A DNA stretch of 64,000 nucleotides from JAGVSZ01 sp035456405 (GTDB lineage: Bacteria > Pseudomonadota > Gammaproteobacteria > Burkholderiales > SG8-39). Position 1 is the stretch's first letter. The number at the start of each line of letters is the position of its first letter. Shown one piece after another: positions 50,265 through 59,552 of the stretch. The stretch covers positions 33,236 to 97,235 of the forward strand of contig DATIDG010000107.1 of the NCBI GenBank assembly GCA_035456405.1, read 5' to 3'. The notes under the pieces are model-generated. The model saw only the letters and a program-made list of their open reading frames with translations, had not been told where the DNA came from and searched no databases. The translations under genes and the position numbers were made by a program.

Positions 50265-51053
50265 TCAGGCCCCGGAAGGCGCGAGCCGCGCCGCCGGATC
50301 CTGTCGGTAGAAGAGCTTCAGCTGCTCGTACACGCCGGGAAACTCCTCCCTGAGCGCGTGCGGGTCGGTGAAGAAGGCCTCGCTCGTCACCGCGAAGAAC
50401 TCGGCGGGATGCTCCGCGCCGTAGGGGTCGAGCAGAGTCTCCTTCTCGCGGTCGACCATCCCGACGAAGCGGGCGTAGGCCGACTCGAGCGTGCGCTGCC
50501 AGACGCCGGCATCCATGTCGTCGTGCGCGAGGGGGAAGCCGTCGGCCTCGCCCTTAAGCATGTCGATCTTGTGGGCGAACTCGTGGATGACGACGTTGTA
50601 GCCGGGCTCGCCCCCATCCTCCGCGGCCGCGGTTCCGATCTCGACGTCCTCCCACGACAGCGCCACCGGGCCGCCCGGCCAGGCCTCGCCCGACAGCTCG
50701 TCGTCCCACTCGTGCATCACGCCGTCCTCGTCCAGTTCCTGCCGGCGTACGCGGAACTCGCTCGGGTACACGACGATGCCGACCCAGCCCGCGTAGAAAT
50801 CGAGGCCAAGGTTGAGGATCGGCAGGCACGCCTGCAGCGCGACCGCGAGCCGGATCTCGTCGGTGAGCGCGAGGCCGCCGGCCCCGGCCATCTCCTTCTC
50901 GTGCAGGAACAGGACGACCAGCTCGCGCAGGCGTCTCGATTCGTCGGCGGAGAGCCCGGCGAGGAACGGCAGCTTCGCGACGACGCGACGCCAGAGGGCT
51001 TCGTCGATCGTCGCGCGCTTGAGTACGCGCTTGCGGCGCCAGGAGCGGAGCAC
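50265..51053 (-). CDS. mtfA: MtfA-type zinc metallopeptidase (M90)
   Basis: MtfA cleaves peptides and in enterobacteria titrates the glucose repressor Mlc. The protein contains the gluzincin motif VIHEFAHKIDM (HExxH) and a downstream Glu in AEFFAVTSEAFF. The RWLEGV-like glycine-rich hydrophobic section is replaced here by YAGWVGIVVYPSEF. I chose GTG at 51053 (262 residues, VLRSWRRKRVLKRATIDEALW), typical for the N-terminus of the family; a longer open frame to 51149 exists. On the minus strand CATAAT (51082-51087) may be its -10. It is divergent from relA. Confidence 0.87.
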   Translation of the reverse strand: MLRSWRRKRVLKRATIDEALWRRVVAKLPFLAGLSADESRRLRELVVLFLHEKEMAGAGGLALTDEIRLAVALQACLPILNLGLDFYAGWVGIVVYPSEFRVRRQELDEDGVMHEWDDELSGEAWPGGPVALSWEDVEIGTAAAEDGGEPGYNVVIHEFAHKIDMLKGEADGFPLAHDDMDAGVWQRTLESAYARFVGMVDREKETLLDPYGAEHPAEFFAVTSEAFFTDPHALREEFPGVYEQLKLFYRQDPAARLAPSGA

Positions 51054-51142
51054 GGGACTCGGTGCAGTGAATCGCGCTCCGATTATGACGCACGCTGCGA
51101 CGGCCGTCCGGTAACATTGCCCTCTCTCGAAGGACCTCAGCA

Positions 51143-53332
51143 GTGGCATCCGTCGCAGCAGCTCCCGATACCGTCGTCGGACCCGGCCTCGAGGCCGTGC
51201 TCGCCGGCCTCGACGCGTCCGAACGGGCGCTCGTCGCGCGAGCGCAGGCCTACGCGGCGCCGCTGTACGCCGGCAAGCGCCTGGGCACCGGCGAACCAGC
51301 GCTCGATCACGCCCTCGGCGTCGCCGCGAACCTCGCGGCGCTGCGCCTCGACGGCGCGGCGCGCGCGGCGGGCCTGCTCTACGCAGTGCCCGAGTACGTC
51401 GACGACGCGGAGGAGCAGCTCGCGTCGCGGTTCGACGCCACGGTCGCGGCGCTGGTGCGCGGGGTGTGGAAGCTGAACCGGCTGCGCGTGGTGACGCGCG
51501 ACCTCGCCGCGCAGGGCGCCACTGAGGCTGCCAGGCAGCCGCAGGCGGAGGTGTTGCGCAAGATGCTCCTCGCGATGGTCGAGGACATCCGCGTGGTGCT
51601 CATTCGCCTCGCGAGCCGGACGCAGACGCTGCGCTTCCTCGCGCACGCGCCCGGCGCGGAGCGTGCGGCAGTGGCGCGCGAGACCCTGGATATCTACGCG
51701 CCGCTCGCGAATCGTCTCGGCGTCTGGCAGCTCAAGTGGGAGCTCGAGGACATGTCGTTCCGCTTCCTCGAGCCGGAGCTGTACAAGCGCATCGCGAAGA
51801 TGCTCGACGAGCGCCGCACCGAGCGCGAGACCTTCATCAGCGATTCGATCGCGACGTTGTCGCGCGCGCTGGCGGCGGCCGGAGTGCGGGCCGAGGTCAC
51901 CGGACGGCCGAAGCACATCTACAGCATCTACAGCAAGATGAAGGGGAAGGGTGTCGATTTCGCCGAGCTGCACGACGTGCGCGGCCTGCGTGTGCTCGTG
52001 GACGACGTGAAGGCGTGCTACGTCGTGCTCGGCATCGTGCACGACATCTGGCAGCCGATCCCGAAGGAGTTCGACGACTACATCTCGCGCCCGAAGGGCA
52101 ACGACTACCGGTCGCTGCACACGGCGGTGGTCGGACCCGACGGCCGCGCCCTGGAGGTCCAGATCCGCACCCACGAGATGCACCGGCACGCCGAGCTCGG
52201 GGTGGCCGCGCACTGGCGCTACAAGGAGGGCAGGGGCGGCAGGCAGGACCCGTTCGACGACAAGATCGCCTGGCTCCGCCAGGTGCTCGCGTGGCGCGAC
52301 GAGGTGGTGGACGCCGCGGACTGGGTCGAGCAGTCGAAGCGCGCGGCGCTCGACGAGACCGTGTACGTCCTCACGCCGCAGGGCAAGGTGGTCGACCTGC
52401 CGCGCGGCGCGACGCCGATCGACTTCGCGTACGCCCTGCACACGGACGTCGGGCACCGCTGCCGCGGCGCGAAGGTCGACGGCGTGATGGTGCCGCTCGA
52501 CTTCAAGCTCGACAATGGGCAGCGCGTAGAGGTCGTGACGGTCAAGTCCGGCGGGCCGTCGCGGGACTGGCTGACGCAGCCGCGTTACCTCGCGAGCTCG
52601 CGGGCGCGGAACAAGGTGCGCCAGTGGTTCAACGCCGAGGAGCTCGCGCGAACCGTGGCGGCGGGTCGCCAGATCGTCGAGCGCGAGATCCAGCGCGAGG
52701 GCGCAGGCAAGGCAAACATGGAGCAGCTTGCGCACGCCCTCGGGTTCGGCAAACCCGACGAGCTCTTCGCGGCGGTCGGCCGGGAGGAAGTGGGCACGCG
52801 CGCCCTGCAGGTCGCGCTGCGCGGCCCGTCGGAAGCGCAGGCTCCGGCCGAAGAGGTTGTCGCCAAGAAGAGCAAGGCCGGTGGCGCAGGCGGCGGCATC
52901 CTGTTCGTCGGCGTCGACCGCCTGATGACGCAGTTCGCGCGCTGCTGCAAACCGGTGCCCCCCGATCCGATCATCGGGTTTGTCACGCGCGGGCGCGGGA
53001 TCTCGGTACACCGGCGCGACTGCGCGAGCCTCGGCCAGCTGATCGCGCGTCAGCCGGAGCGGATGATCGAGGCGCAGTGGGGTGCTGCCCGCGCGAGCGA
53101 GGTGTTTCCGGTGGACCTGGCGGTCCAGGCGCACGACCGGCAGGGGCTGCTGCGCGACGTGTCCGAAGTGCTGTCGAAGGAGCGCATTAACGTCACGGCC
53201 GTCAATACGCTCACCCGGCATCACGTCGCGAACATGTCGTTCACGGTCGAAGTGGCCGATCTCGACCACCTCAAGCGGGCGCTGGCGCAGATCGGCGAGG
53301 TCGCAGGGGTCATCTCGGCGCGGCGGCGTTAG
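51143..53332 (+). CDS. relA: (p)ppGpp synthetase RelA
   Basis: The 729-residue protein is a RelA/SpoT-family enzyme. The N-terminal hydrolase domain is degenerate: the HD metal site is replaced (LLYAVPEYVDDAEEQ where hydrolases have LLHDVIED). The synthetase domain is intact, with GRPKHIYSIYSKM, DVRGLRVLVDD, the acidic EFDD motif in KEFDDYISRPKGNDYRSLHTAV that marks monofunctional RelA (bifunctional enzymes have a basic RxKD), and VQIRTHEMHRHAELGVAAHW. A TGS domain (VYVLTPQGKVVDLPRGATPIDFAY), a zinc-finger-like ARCCKPVPPDPIIG and a C-terminal ACT domain follow. It senses uncharged tRNA on ribosomes. The start is GTG at 51143. A separate spoT should exist elsewhere. Confidence 0.93.
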   Translation: MASVAAAPDTVVGPGLEAVLAGLDASERALVARAQAYAAPLYAGKRLGTGEPALDHALGVAANLAALRLDGAARAAGLLYAVPEYVDDAEEQLASRFDATVAALVRGVWKLNRLRVVTRDLAAQGATEAARQPQAEVLRKMLLAMVEDIRVVLIRLASRTQTLRFLAHAPGAERAAVARETLDIYAPLANRLGVWQLKWELEDMSFRFLEPELYKRIAKMLDERRTERETFISDSIATLSRALAAAGVRAEVTGRPKHIYSIYSKMKGKGVDFAELHDVRGLRVLVDDVKACYVVLGIVHDIWQPIPKEFDDYISRPKGNDYRSLHTAVVGPDGRALEVQIRTHEMHRHAELGVAAHWRYKEGRGGRQDPFDDKIAWLRQVLAWRDEVVDAADWVEQSKRAALDETVYVLTPQGKVVDLPRGATPIDFAYALHTDVGHRCRGAKVDGVMVPLDFKLDNGQRVEVVTVKSGGPSRDWLTQPRYLASSRARNKVRQWFNAEELARTVAAGRQIVEREIQREGAGKANMEQLAHALGFGKPDELFAAVGREEVGTRALQVALRGPSEAQAPAEEVVAKKSKAGGAGGGILFVGVDRLMTQFARCCKPVPPDPIIGFVTRGRGISVHRRDCASLGQLIARQPERMIEAQWGAARASEVFPVDLAVQAHDRQGLLRDVSEVLSKERINVTAVNTLTRHHVANMSFTVEVADLDHLKRALAQIGEVAGVISARRR

Positions 53333-53346
53333 CGCGCGCGGCGCCG

Positions 53347-54903
53347 ATGGAAGTCGAGCTGAAGCTGCTGGTTCCGCCGGACGATCTCCTGCGGATCGAT
53401 CGCCACCCGGCGGTGCGGGCTGCGCGGCGCGGCGGCGGGCGCAAGCTCGCGCTCGAGACCGTCTACTACGACACGCCCGAGGCCGACCTCGCACACGCCG
53501 GCGTGGCGCTACGCCTGCGCCGCGACGGCGATCGCTGGGTCCAGACGCTCAAGGGCGGCGGCACCGCCGCCGCGGGCCTGCACGCGCGCGACGAGATCGA
53601 GTGGGACCTCACCGGCCAGACGCTCAACGTCGGGCTCCTCGACGACACGCGGTACGCGGAGCTGTTCGCGAAGCGCAAGGTACGCGGACGGCTGCAGCCC
53701 GTGTTTACGACCGAATTCGAGCGGACCCTGCGGACGCTCGCACTCCCGGACGGCACGCTCGCGGAGCTCGCGCTCGACCGCGGCGTGATCCGGGCGGGAC
53801 ACGAGACGGCGCCGATCAGCGAAGCCGAGATCGAGCTCAAGGGCGGGGATGCCGCGCGCCTGTTCGGCCTGGCGCGCGCGATTGCGCGCGACGTCCCGGT
53901 GCGGCTAGGGCACGCGAGCAAGGCCGAGCGCGGTTACGCGCTCGGACGCGGCGCGCCGCCGCCGCGGAAGGCCCGTCCCGTCCCGCTCGAGGCGACGATG
54001 ACTGCCGGGGACGCGCTGCGCCGAATCGCGATGGCGTGCATCGCACAGATGCAGTCGAACGAAGACGGCGTTCGCGGCGGACGCGACCCCGAGTACCTGC
54101 ACCAGTTGCGGGTCGGATTGCGCCGTCTGCGGTCCAGTCTCGGGCTCGTGGCGCTCGCGTCCTCGAAGGAGGCGGTGGCGCCCCTCGCCGGCGAGTTGCG
54201 CTGGCTTGGTGGCGCGCTCGGGCCGGCGCGCGACTGGGATGTGTTCATGACCGAGACCTTCGCGCGGCTCGCGCGGCAGTTCCGGCAGGCGCCGGGCGTG
54301 GCGAGCTTCCGTGCGCGCGCCGCGCGGGTGCGTCGCGCGCACGCTGCGACGGCACGCGACGCCGTCTCGTCCCAGCGCTACACGGATCTGCTGCTCGCCC
54401 TCGGCGAAGCGTTCGCGCGCGACGACCTGCCCGTATTCGCGGGCAGCGCCGCGCCGGCGGCGACGCAGTTGGGGAGCGAGCCGCCACCGCGATTCGGTTC
54501 GCCGGTGGGGGCGTTCGCGGCGTTCGTGATGGACCGGCGGCATCGGCGTGTGCGCAAGCGCGGGCGGCAGGTGCCCGAGGCCCCGCCGGAGGAACGCCAT
54601 CGGGTCCGGATCGCCGCCAAGAAGCTGCGCTACGCCGCCGAGTTCTTCGCGCCGCTCTATCCCGCGAAGCGCGTCGCTCGGTACGTGGCGGCGCTGCAGG
54701 ACCTGCAGGACATTCTCGGGGCACTCAACGACGCCGCGGTCGTCGATCGGCTCCTCGCCGAATTGGCAGGCACCGGGCGGCCGATCGCGGCGGGCGTCGA
54801 CGGGCTGGTGCGAGGGTGGGTCGCGGCGGTCGCACAGCAAGAGCTCGCGCGCTATCGCCGCGCGTGGCGCGAGTTCGAGAACGCGAAGCCGTTCTGGAAG
54901 TAG
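53347..54903 (+). CDS. CYTH-CHAD domain protein (inorganic triphosphatase-like)
   Basis: The 518-residue protein combines an N-terminal CYTH domain, starting with the ExExK metal/phosphate motif MEVELKLLV and continuing through KGGGTAAAGLHARDEIEWD, with a C-terminal CHAD domain (from about 225). The CHAD part has two His-rich helical repeats, LHQLRVGLRRLRSSLG and HRVRIAAKKLRYAAEFF. CYTH domains hydrolyse triphosphate, and CHAD domains bind polyphosphate and target granules. E. coli YgiF has the same architecture. With ppk/ppx in this window, a polyphosphate role is plausible. It follows relA by 14 bases, so (p)ppGpp and polyphosphate handling may be co-expressed. Confidence 0.9.
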   Translation: MEVELKLLVPPDDLLRIDRHPAVRAARRGGGRKLALETVYYDTPEADLAHAGVALRLRRDGDRWVQTLKGGGTAAAGLHARDEIEWDLTGQTLNVGLLDDTRYAELFAKRKVRGRLQPVFTTEFERTLRTLALPDGTLAELALDRGVIRAGHETAPISEAEIELKGGDAARLFGLARAIARDVPVRLGHASKAERGYALGRGAPPPRKARPVPLEATMTAGDALRRIAMACIAQMQSNEDGVRGGRDPEYLHQLRVGLRRLRSSLGLVALASSKEAVAPLAGELRWLGGALGPARDWDVFMTETFARLARQFRQAPGVASFRARAARVRRAHAATARDAVSSQRYTDLLLALGEAFARDDLPVFAGSAAPAATQLGSEPPPRFGSPVGAFAAFVMDRRHRRVRKRGRQVPEAPPEERHRVRIAAKKLRYAAEFFAPLYPAKRVARYVAALQDLQDILGALNDAAVVDRLLAELAGTGRPIAAGVDGLVRGWVAAVAQQELARYRRAWREFENAKPFWK

Positions 54904-54909
54904 CCTCGG

Positions 54910-55668
54910 TCAGACCATCGCGGAGCCGCCGTCGACGACGACCGTCTGCCCGGTCATGAACGCCGCGTCGTCGCTCGCGAGAAAGCTCGCGGCGCCGACG
55001 AGGTCTTCCGGGTACTCGTCGCGCTGGATCGCCCGGCTCTTCACCACGGCGTCGCGGAACTTCGCGACGTGCGCGGCATTCTTGAGGATGTTCTCGGAGA
55101 GCGTGAAGCCCGGCGCGAGCGCGTTCACGGTGATGTTGTGCGGCCCGAGCTCGCGCGCGAGCGCGCGCGTGAGCGCGATCACCGCGCCCTTGCTCGTCAC
55201 GTAGTGCAGCATAAATGGGAGGCCCTTGATCGGCGCGCCGGATGCGAGGTTGATGATGCGTCCCCCGCCGCGGCGCTTCATCTCGGGAACGCAGGCGCGG
55301 CAGGCGAGGAAGACGCCGAAAGTGTTGACGTCCATGGCGCGCCGCCAGGCTTCCGGGTCGATTTCCTCGAACGGCGTCGGCTCGATGGCGGAGAAGAATG
55401 CGGCGTTGTTGACCAGGATATCGATCCCGCCGAAGGCAGTGCGCGCCTCGTCGACGACGCGCACGACGTCGTCGGCCGACGTCACGTCCGCCGTCACGCC
55501 GCGCACCCCGTGCCCCGCTGCGGCGAGCGCATCGGCGGCCTCCGCCGCGCCGCTCAGGTCGGCGATAACGACGTTCGCGCCGTCCTGCGCGAGTCGCGTC
55601 GCGAGCGCCCGCCCGATGCCCTGCGCGCCGCCCGTTACGACCGCCGTCCTGCCCGATAGCCTCGTCAT
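54910..55668 (-). CDS. Short-chain dehydrogenase/reductase
   Basis: The 252-residue classical SDR has VVTGGAQGIGRALA (cofactor loop), NNAAFFSAIEPTPF, the catalytic Ser in INLASGAPIKGLP, YVTSKGAVIALTRAL (Tyr-x3-Lys) and SFLASDDAAFMTGQTVVVDGG. The Asp after beta-2 (VIADLSGA) favours NAD over NADP. The substrate is unknown. The promoter, start codon and ribosome site are covered by a large inverted repeat, so the gene is probably controlled by a specific repressor and inducible. It is convergent with the CYTH-CHAD gene (6 bases between stops). Confidence 0.87.
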   Translation of the reverse strand: MTRLSGRTAVVTGGAQGIGRALATRLAQDGANVVIADLSGAAEAADALAAAGHGVRGVTADVTSADDVVRVVDEARTAFGGIDILVNNAAFFSAIEPTPFEEIDPEAWRRAMDVNTFGVFLACRACVPEMKRRGGGRIINLASGAPIKGLPFMLHYVTSKGAVIALTRALARELGPHNITVNALAPGFTLSENILKNAAHVAKFRDAVVKSRAIQRDEYPEDLVGAASFLASDDAAFMTGQTVVVDGGSAMV

Positions 55669-55722
55669 GCGGCCTCCGTCGATGGAGGCCGCATGCTAGG
55701 CGGCGCCCGGCGCTCGTGTCAA
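55666..55722 (-). promoter_or_regulatory. Promoter and palindromic operator of the SDR gene
   Basis: On the minus strand TTGACA (55722-55717) is followed after 18 bases by TAGCAT (55698-55693). A perfect inverted repeat with 12-base arms, CATGCGGCCTCC at 55666-55677 and GGAGGCCGCATG at 55684-55695 with a 6-base GTCGAT loop, overlaps the -10 and extends through the GGAGG ribosome site to the start codon. The dyad is long and perfect, typical of a TetR- or GntR-like operator. If transcription began further upstream, the RNA hairpin would bury the ribosome site. Confidence 0.7.
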
Positions 55723-55751
55723 AGCGATTACAGAGCGGCTCGCGTGCGAGC

Positions 55752-56541
55752 TCACCACAGGATCCGCATGCCGACCGAGATCCAGTTGAGGTTGACCGGG
55801 CTGGAATGCTGCCAGCCGTAGGTTCCGTCGATCTGCAGCCGCCCCTGGATCAGCCAGTAGCGGAGCCCAACCTGGTAGGCCGGCTTCTCGTCCGTGACGC
55901 CGTAAGTCTCGGCGATTCCCTGCACGGGTCCCGCGAGCGCGATCTCCGCTCCGAAGCCCCAGCTCCCGATCGTCTGGTGGCTCGACGTGTCGCGCGTGGC
56001 GCCGGCGTTGAAATGGAGCCCGACGGCGTCGTCGAGGCACCGAGACGCTCGAAATCCCATTCAAGTACGGGTCGTAATGGGTCTTGGTCGACGTCTCGCC
56101 CGCCACGGTCACGATGCCGAACGGGGTCGCGACGACCTCCTGGGGCGTGCCGGGCTTGAGGCGGGCGACGCCCACGGTCAGCGCGAATCCGATGCCGTTC
56201 GTCTCGAGCGGCTTGAGCAGGGTCTTCGCCTGCAGGACGACGAGGTTGGAGTTCCCTTCCTCGTCCGACCGGATCAGATTTCCGCCGAGCATGAACTCGA
56301 AGCGCTCCAGCGCGCCGCCGAAATTGGCCGCGGGCAGGAGCCAGTACTCGGTCGCCTTCACCCCGCGCTGGGCCTTGACGAAGGTCTCGACCTGATAGCC
56401 GCCGGGGTCGACGACACGGGCGTCATCGGTGACGAGCGGCCGGGCGGCGAGTGCGCCATGCGATGCCAGACCGGCCGCGACCGCGAATGCGAAGAGCGTC
56501 GGGCACGCCGCGATCGGCGTTGGTTTTTGCGAGAGTGGCAC
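55752..56541 (-). pseudogene. Secreted beta-rich protein interrupted by a frameshift
   Basis: The coding signal runs on the minus strand from a likely GTG at 56541 (signal peptide PTLFAFAVAAGLASHGALAA, mature LVTDDARVVDPGGYQVE) to about 56040. It then continues one base out of frame as CLDDAVGLHFNAGATRDTSSHQTIG to the stop at 55752. Joining ISSVSV to LDDAVGLHFN needs a single-base change near 56036-56042, where the sequence is a CG-rich run. The full product would be about 262 residues ending VNLNWISVGMRILW, a pattern of alternating strands with a C-terminal aromatic, like an outer-membrane-associated barrel. The family is not recognised. It could be a true pseudogene or an assembly error. 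Confidence 0.65.
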
Positions 56542-56764
56542 GGCGAGGGCGCGATGATCGCGCTCCGGATGGTACCGGACCGGGCCCGGCCGAGCCGGGC
56601 CTAGGTCAGCGCCGCCACGGACAGTGCGAGCGTGGCGCAATTTGGCACGCAGGACAAAGTTTGCCGCGCGTGTCACCAAACTATCATCGCCGCGTTAAGC
56701 CGCTGTCACGTACACGTGCCGTTCCCAGAATCGCGCCGCAAGCGATCACCGGGAACCTCCGCAC

Positions 56765-57550
56765 ATGATGCCAAGCGAGCCGTGGCTCGAGAGCGGCAGC
56801 AGAAACCTGTTCGTGCACCTCGCCGGCAACCGTGACGAGGTGCGCGCAGCGCAGAGGCTCCGTCATGCGGTGTTCGCGGGCGAGATGGGGGCGCGGCTCG
56901 GCGGGCCCGAACCGGGTATCGACGAGGACGGCTTCGACGGCCACTGCGACCACCTGTTGGTGCGCGAGAAGGACACCGGCGACGTTGTGGGTACGTACCG
57001 GATTCTCGGGCCGCGTGCGGCGGAGGCCGCGGGCAGCTATTACTCGGAGCAGGAGTTCGACCTCGCGCGGCTCGACCATCTGCGGCCGACGCTGGTGGAG
57101 CTGGGCCAGTCGTGCATCCGTGCCGACCACCGGAACGGCTCGGTCATCGCGCTGCTCGGGCTCGCGCGCTACATGCTGGTGCACGGTCACGGGTGCCTGA
57201 TCGGCTGCGCGAGCGTCAGCATGGCGGACGGCGGCCGCGCGGCCGCGAGCGTCTACCGGCTTATCGCGGAGCGCCATCTCGCGCCGCCCGAGTACCGCAT
57301 GTTTCCGCGCCTGCGCCTGCCGCTCGAGCAGCTGGGCAGCGGAGCGGTGGCGGAGGCGCCCCCGCTGGTCAAAGGCTATCTGCGGCTCGGCGCCTACGTT
57401 TGCGGCGAACCGGCCTGGGATCCGGACTTCAACACTGCGGATCTCCTCATCTTCCTGCCGATGGCGCGCCTGAAGGCGCGTTATGCGCGACACTACTGGG
57501 GCGACGCCGCGATCGGCGCAGTCTTGGCCGTGCCGCCGTCGCCGCTCTGA
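56765..57550 (+). CDS. Acyl-ACP-dependent N-acyltransferase, OlsB-like (GNAT fold)
   Basis: The 261-residue protein belongs to the OlsB/hemolysin-like acyltransferase group, which acylates the amino group of ornithine (or another amino acid) in ornithine-lipid synthesis. Conserved blocks are NRDEVRAAQRLRHAVFAGEMGARL, FDGHCDHLLVREKDTGDVVGTYRIL, VELGQSCIRADHRNGSVIALLGLARYM and DPDFNTADLLIFLPMARLKARYARHY. There is no signal peptide. OlsA, the O-acyltransferase that completes ornithine lipid, is not adjacent, so the product is tentative. Ornithine lipids often replace phospholipids under phosphate limitation, which fits the phoX gene that follows by 55 bases. Confidence 0.78.
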   Translation: MMPSEPWLESGSRNLFVHLAGNRDEVRAAQRLRHAVFAGEMGARLGGPEPGIDEDGFDGHCDHLLVREKDTGDVVGTYRILGPRAAEAAGSYYSEQEFDLARLDHLRPTLVELGQSCIRADHRNGSVIALLGLARYMLVHGHGCLIGCASVSMADGGRAAASVYRLIAERHLAPPEYRMFPRLRLPLEQLGSGAVAEAPPLVKGYLRLGAYVCGEPAWDPDFNTADLLIFLPMARLKARYARHYWGDAAIGAVLAVPPSPL

Positions 57551-57605
57551 CCGCTCGAGCATACGTGCGGCGTCGGGCTTCTGCCCGTGGGATCCCCCGC
57601 TCCCG

Positions 57606-59537
57606 ATGACCAAGCATCTCGACCGCAGCATCACCTCGAACGCGAGCGACAACCCGTCGATCGGCGATCTGATCCCGATCGCGGTGACGCGCCGGCAGTT
57701 CCTGCGTGCGGGGATCGCCGGGGCGATCGGCGCGCTGCCCGGCGCGGCGCTGCTCGGCGGCTGCGCGACCGCTGCGGCGGCGACAGGTCCGACGCTCGGC
57801 TTCGCGGGGGTCGCGCCCTCGACCGAGGACCGGGTCGTCGTACCGCCCGGCTATCGCGCGCAGGTGCTGTATCGGTGGGGCGACCCGGTGGGCGCGCCGG
57901 CCGGCATGCCCGCTTTCAGGCCGGATGCGGGCAACACCGCCGCGGACCAGGCGCTGCAGGCGGGAATGCATCACGACGCGATTGAGTACTTCCCGCTGCC
58001 GCGCGACTCGCGCAGCGCGACGCGCGGCCTGCTCGCGCTCAATCACGAGTACACCGACGACGGGCTGCTGCACCCGGACGGGCTGAAGACGTGGAGCGCG
58101 GAGAAGGTGCGCAAGGCGCAAGCGGCGCACGGCGTCTCGGTGATCGAGGTCGAGCGCGCGGGCGCGGAGTGGCGCGTCGTTCGACCGTCGCCGTATGCGC
58201 GCCGGGTCACCGCCAGCACGCCGATGCGGATCGCGGGCCCGGTCGCCGGCAGCGCCTACGTGAAGACCAACGCCGATCCCACGGGCACCCTGGCCCTCGG
58301 CACGTTCAACAACTGCGCAGGAGAGCGCACGCCCTGGGGCACTTACCTGACCTGCGAGGAGAACTTCAACGGCTACTTCGGCAACGCGCGGACGATCACC
58401 GCCGCGATGGGACGTTACGGCATCCGCCGGGACGGCTGGGGCTACCGCTGGCACCTGTACGACCCGCGCTTCGACGTGTCAGTCGAGCCGAACGAACTCA
58501 ACCGCTTCGGCTGGATCGTCGAGATCGACCCGTACGATCCCCGTTCCATGCCGGTGAAGCGCACTGCGCTCGGCCGCTTCAAGCACGAGGGCGCGATGCT
58601 CACGCTCGCGGCCGACGGCCGCGTCGTCGTCTACAGCGGCGACGACGAGGGCTTCGAGTACGTCTACAAGTTTATGTCGCGCGGCCGCTACGACGCGAAC
58701 GACCGCGCCGCGAACCGGGATCTCCTCGATCAGGGCACGCTCTACGTCGCGCGCTTCGGCGCGGACGGAAAGGGCGAGTGGCGCGCCCTGCGCTTCGGGG
58801 ACCCCGGGCTCGCCGCGCCGGACGGCTTCGAGAACCAGGCCGACGTGCTCGTGCGCACCCGCATGGCGGCCGATGGCCTGGGTGCGACGAAGATGGACCG
58901 GCCGGAGTGGCTCGCCGTCCACCCGCGCACGAAAGACGTCTACTGCGCCCTGACGAACAACTCGCAGCGCGGCGCCGCAGGCCAGGCGCCGCCCGATGCG
59001 GCGAATCCGCGCGCGCGCAACGTGTTCGGCCACATCATCCGCTGGCGCGAGGCCGGCGGGGATCCGGCGTCGGTGCACTTCGACTGGGACATCTTCGTGC
59101 TGGCGGGGGACCCGTCGAGCCCCGACCCGGAGAAGCGCGGTACGGTAAAGGGCGACGGCTTCGGCAGCCCGGATGGGCTGCGCTTCGACGACCGCGGCGT
59201 GCTCTGGATCCAGACCGACGTCTCCGGGCGCGCGCTGAACGAGGGCGACTACGCGCGGCTCGGCAACAACCAGATGCTCGCCGCCGACGTTACGACCGGC
59301 GAGATCCGGCGCTTCCTCGTCGGCCCATCCAACTGCGAGATCACCGGGCTCGCCTTCACGCCTGGCGGCCGGACGATGTTCGTCAACATCCAGCACCCGG
59401 GCGAAACGCCGTCGGAGCGCAGCGACCCGGCGAACCCGCGGCAGTACTCGAACTGGCCGGACTACGATCCCGCCGGCCGGCCGCGCTCGGCGACCCTCGC
59501 GATCACGAAGGACGATGGCGGCGCGATCGGCGCCTGA
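57606..59537 (+). CDS. phoX: PhoX-family alkaline phosphatase (DUF839), Tat-exported
   Basis: PhoX is a periplasmic calcium- and iron-dependent phosphomonoesterase induced by phosphate starvation. The 643-residue precursor has a twin-arginine signal TRRQFLRAGIAGAIGALPGAALLGGC (about 28-53). The beta-propeller body of the family follows, with LLALNHEYTDDGLLHPDG, NCAGERTPWGTYLTCEENFNGYF, DRPEWLAVHPRTKDVYCALTNNSQR and DPSSPDPEKRGTVKGDGFGSPDGLRFDDRGVLWIQTD. I chose the ATG at 57606; an upstream open frame overlaps olsB. A LGGC motif after the Tat core could also make it a lipoprotein. It is convergent with ppk1. Confidence 0.9.
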   Translation: MTKHLDRSITSNASDNPSIGDLIPIAVTRRQFLRAGIAGAIGALPGAALLGGCATAAAATGPTLGFAGVAPSTEDRVVVPPGYRAQVLYRWGDPVGAPAGMPAFRPDAGNTAADQALQAGMHHDAIEYFPLPRDSRSATRGLLALNHEYTDDGLLHPDGLKTWSAEKVRKAQAAHGVSVIEVERAGAEWRVVRPSPYARRVTASTPMRIAGPVAGSAYVKTNADPTGTLALGTFNNCAGERTPWGTYLTCEENFNGYFGNARTITAAMGRYGIRRDGWGYRWHLYDPRFDVSVEPNELNRFGWIVEIDPYDPRSMPVKRTALGRFKHEGAMLTLAADGRVVVYSGDDEGFEYVYKFMSRGRYDANDRAANRDLLDQGTLYVARFGADGKGEWRALRFGDPGLAAPDGFENQADVLVRTRMAADGLGATKMDRPEWLAVHPRTKDVYCALTNNSQRGAAGQAPPDAANPRARNVFGHIIRWREAGGDPASVHFDWDIFVLAGDPSSPDPEKRGTVKGDGFGSPDGLRFDDRGVLWIQTDVSGRALNEGDYARLGNNQMLAADVTTGEIRRFLVGPSNCEITGLAFTPGGRTMFVNIQHPGETPSERSDPANPRQYSNWPDYDPAGRPRSATLAITKDDGGAIGA

Positions 59538-59552
59538 TTCGCGACCCGCGGC

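Noticed and set aside
51143..53332. Bifunctional SpoT-type hydrolase/synthetase
   Set aside because: The HD hydrolase site is lost (YAVPEY in its place) and the synthetase carries the acidic EFDD motif of RelA.
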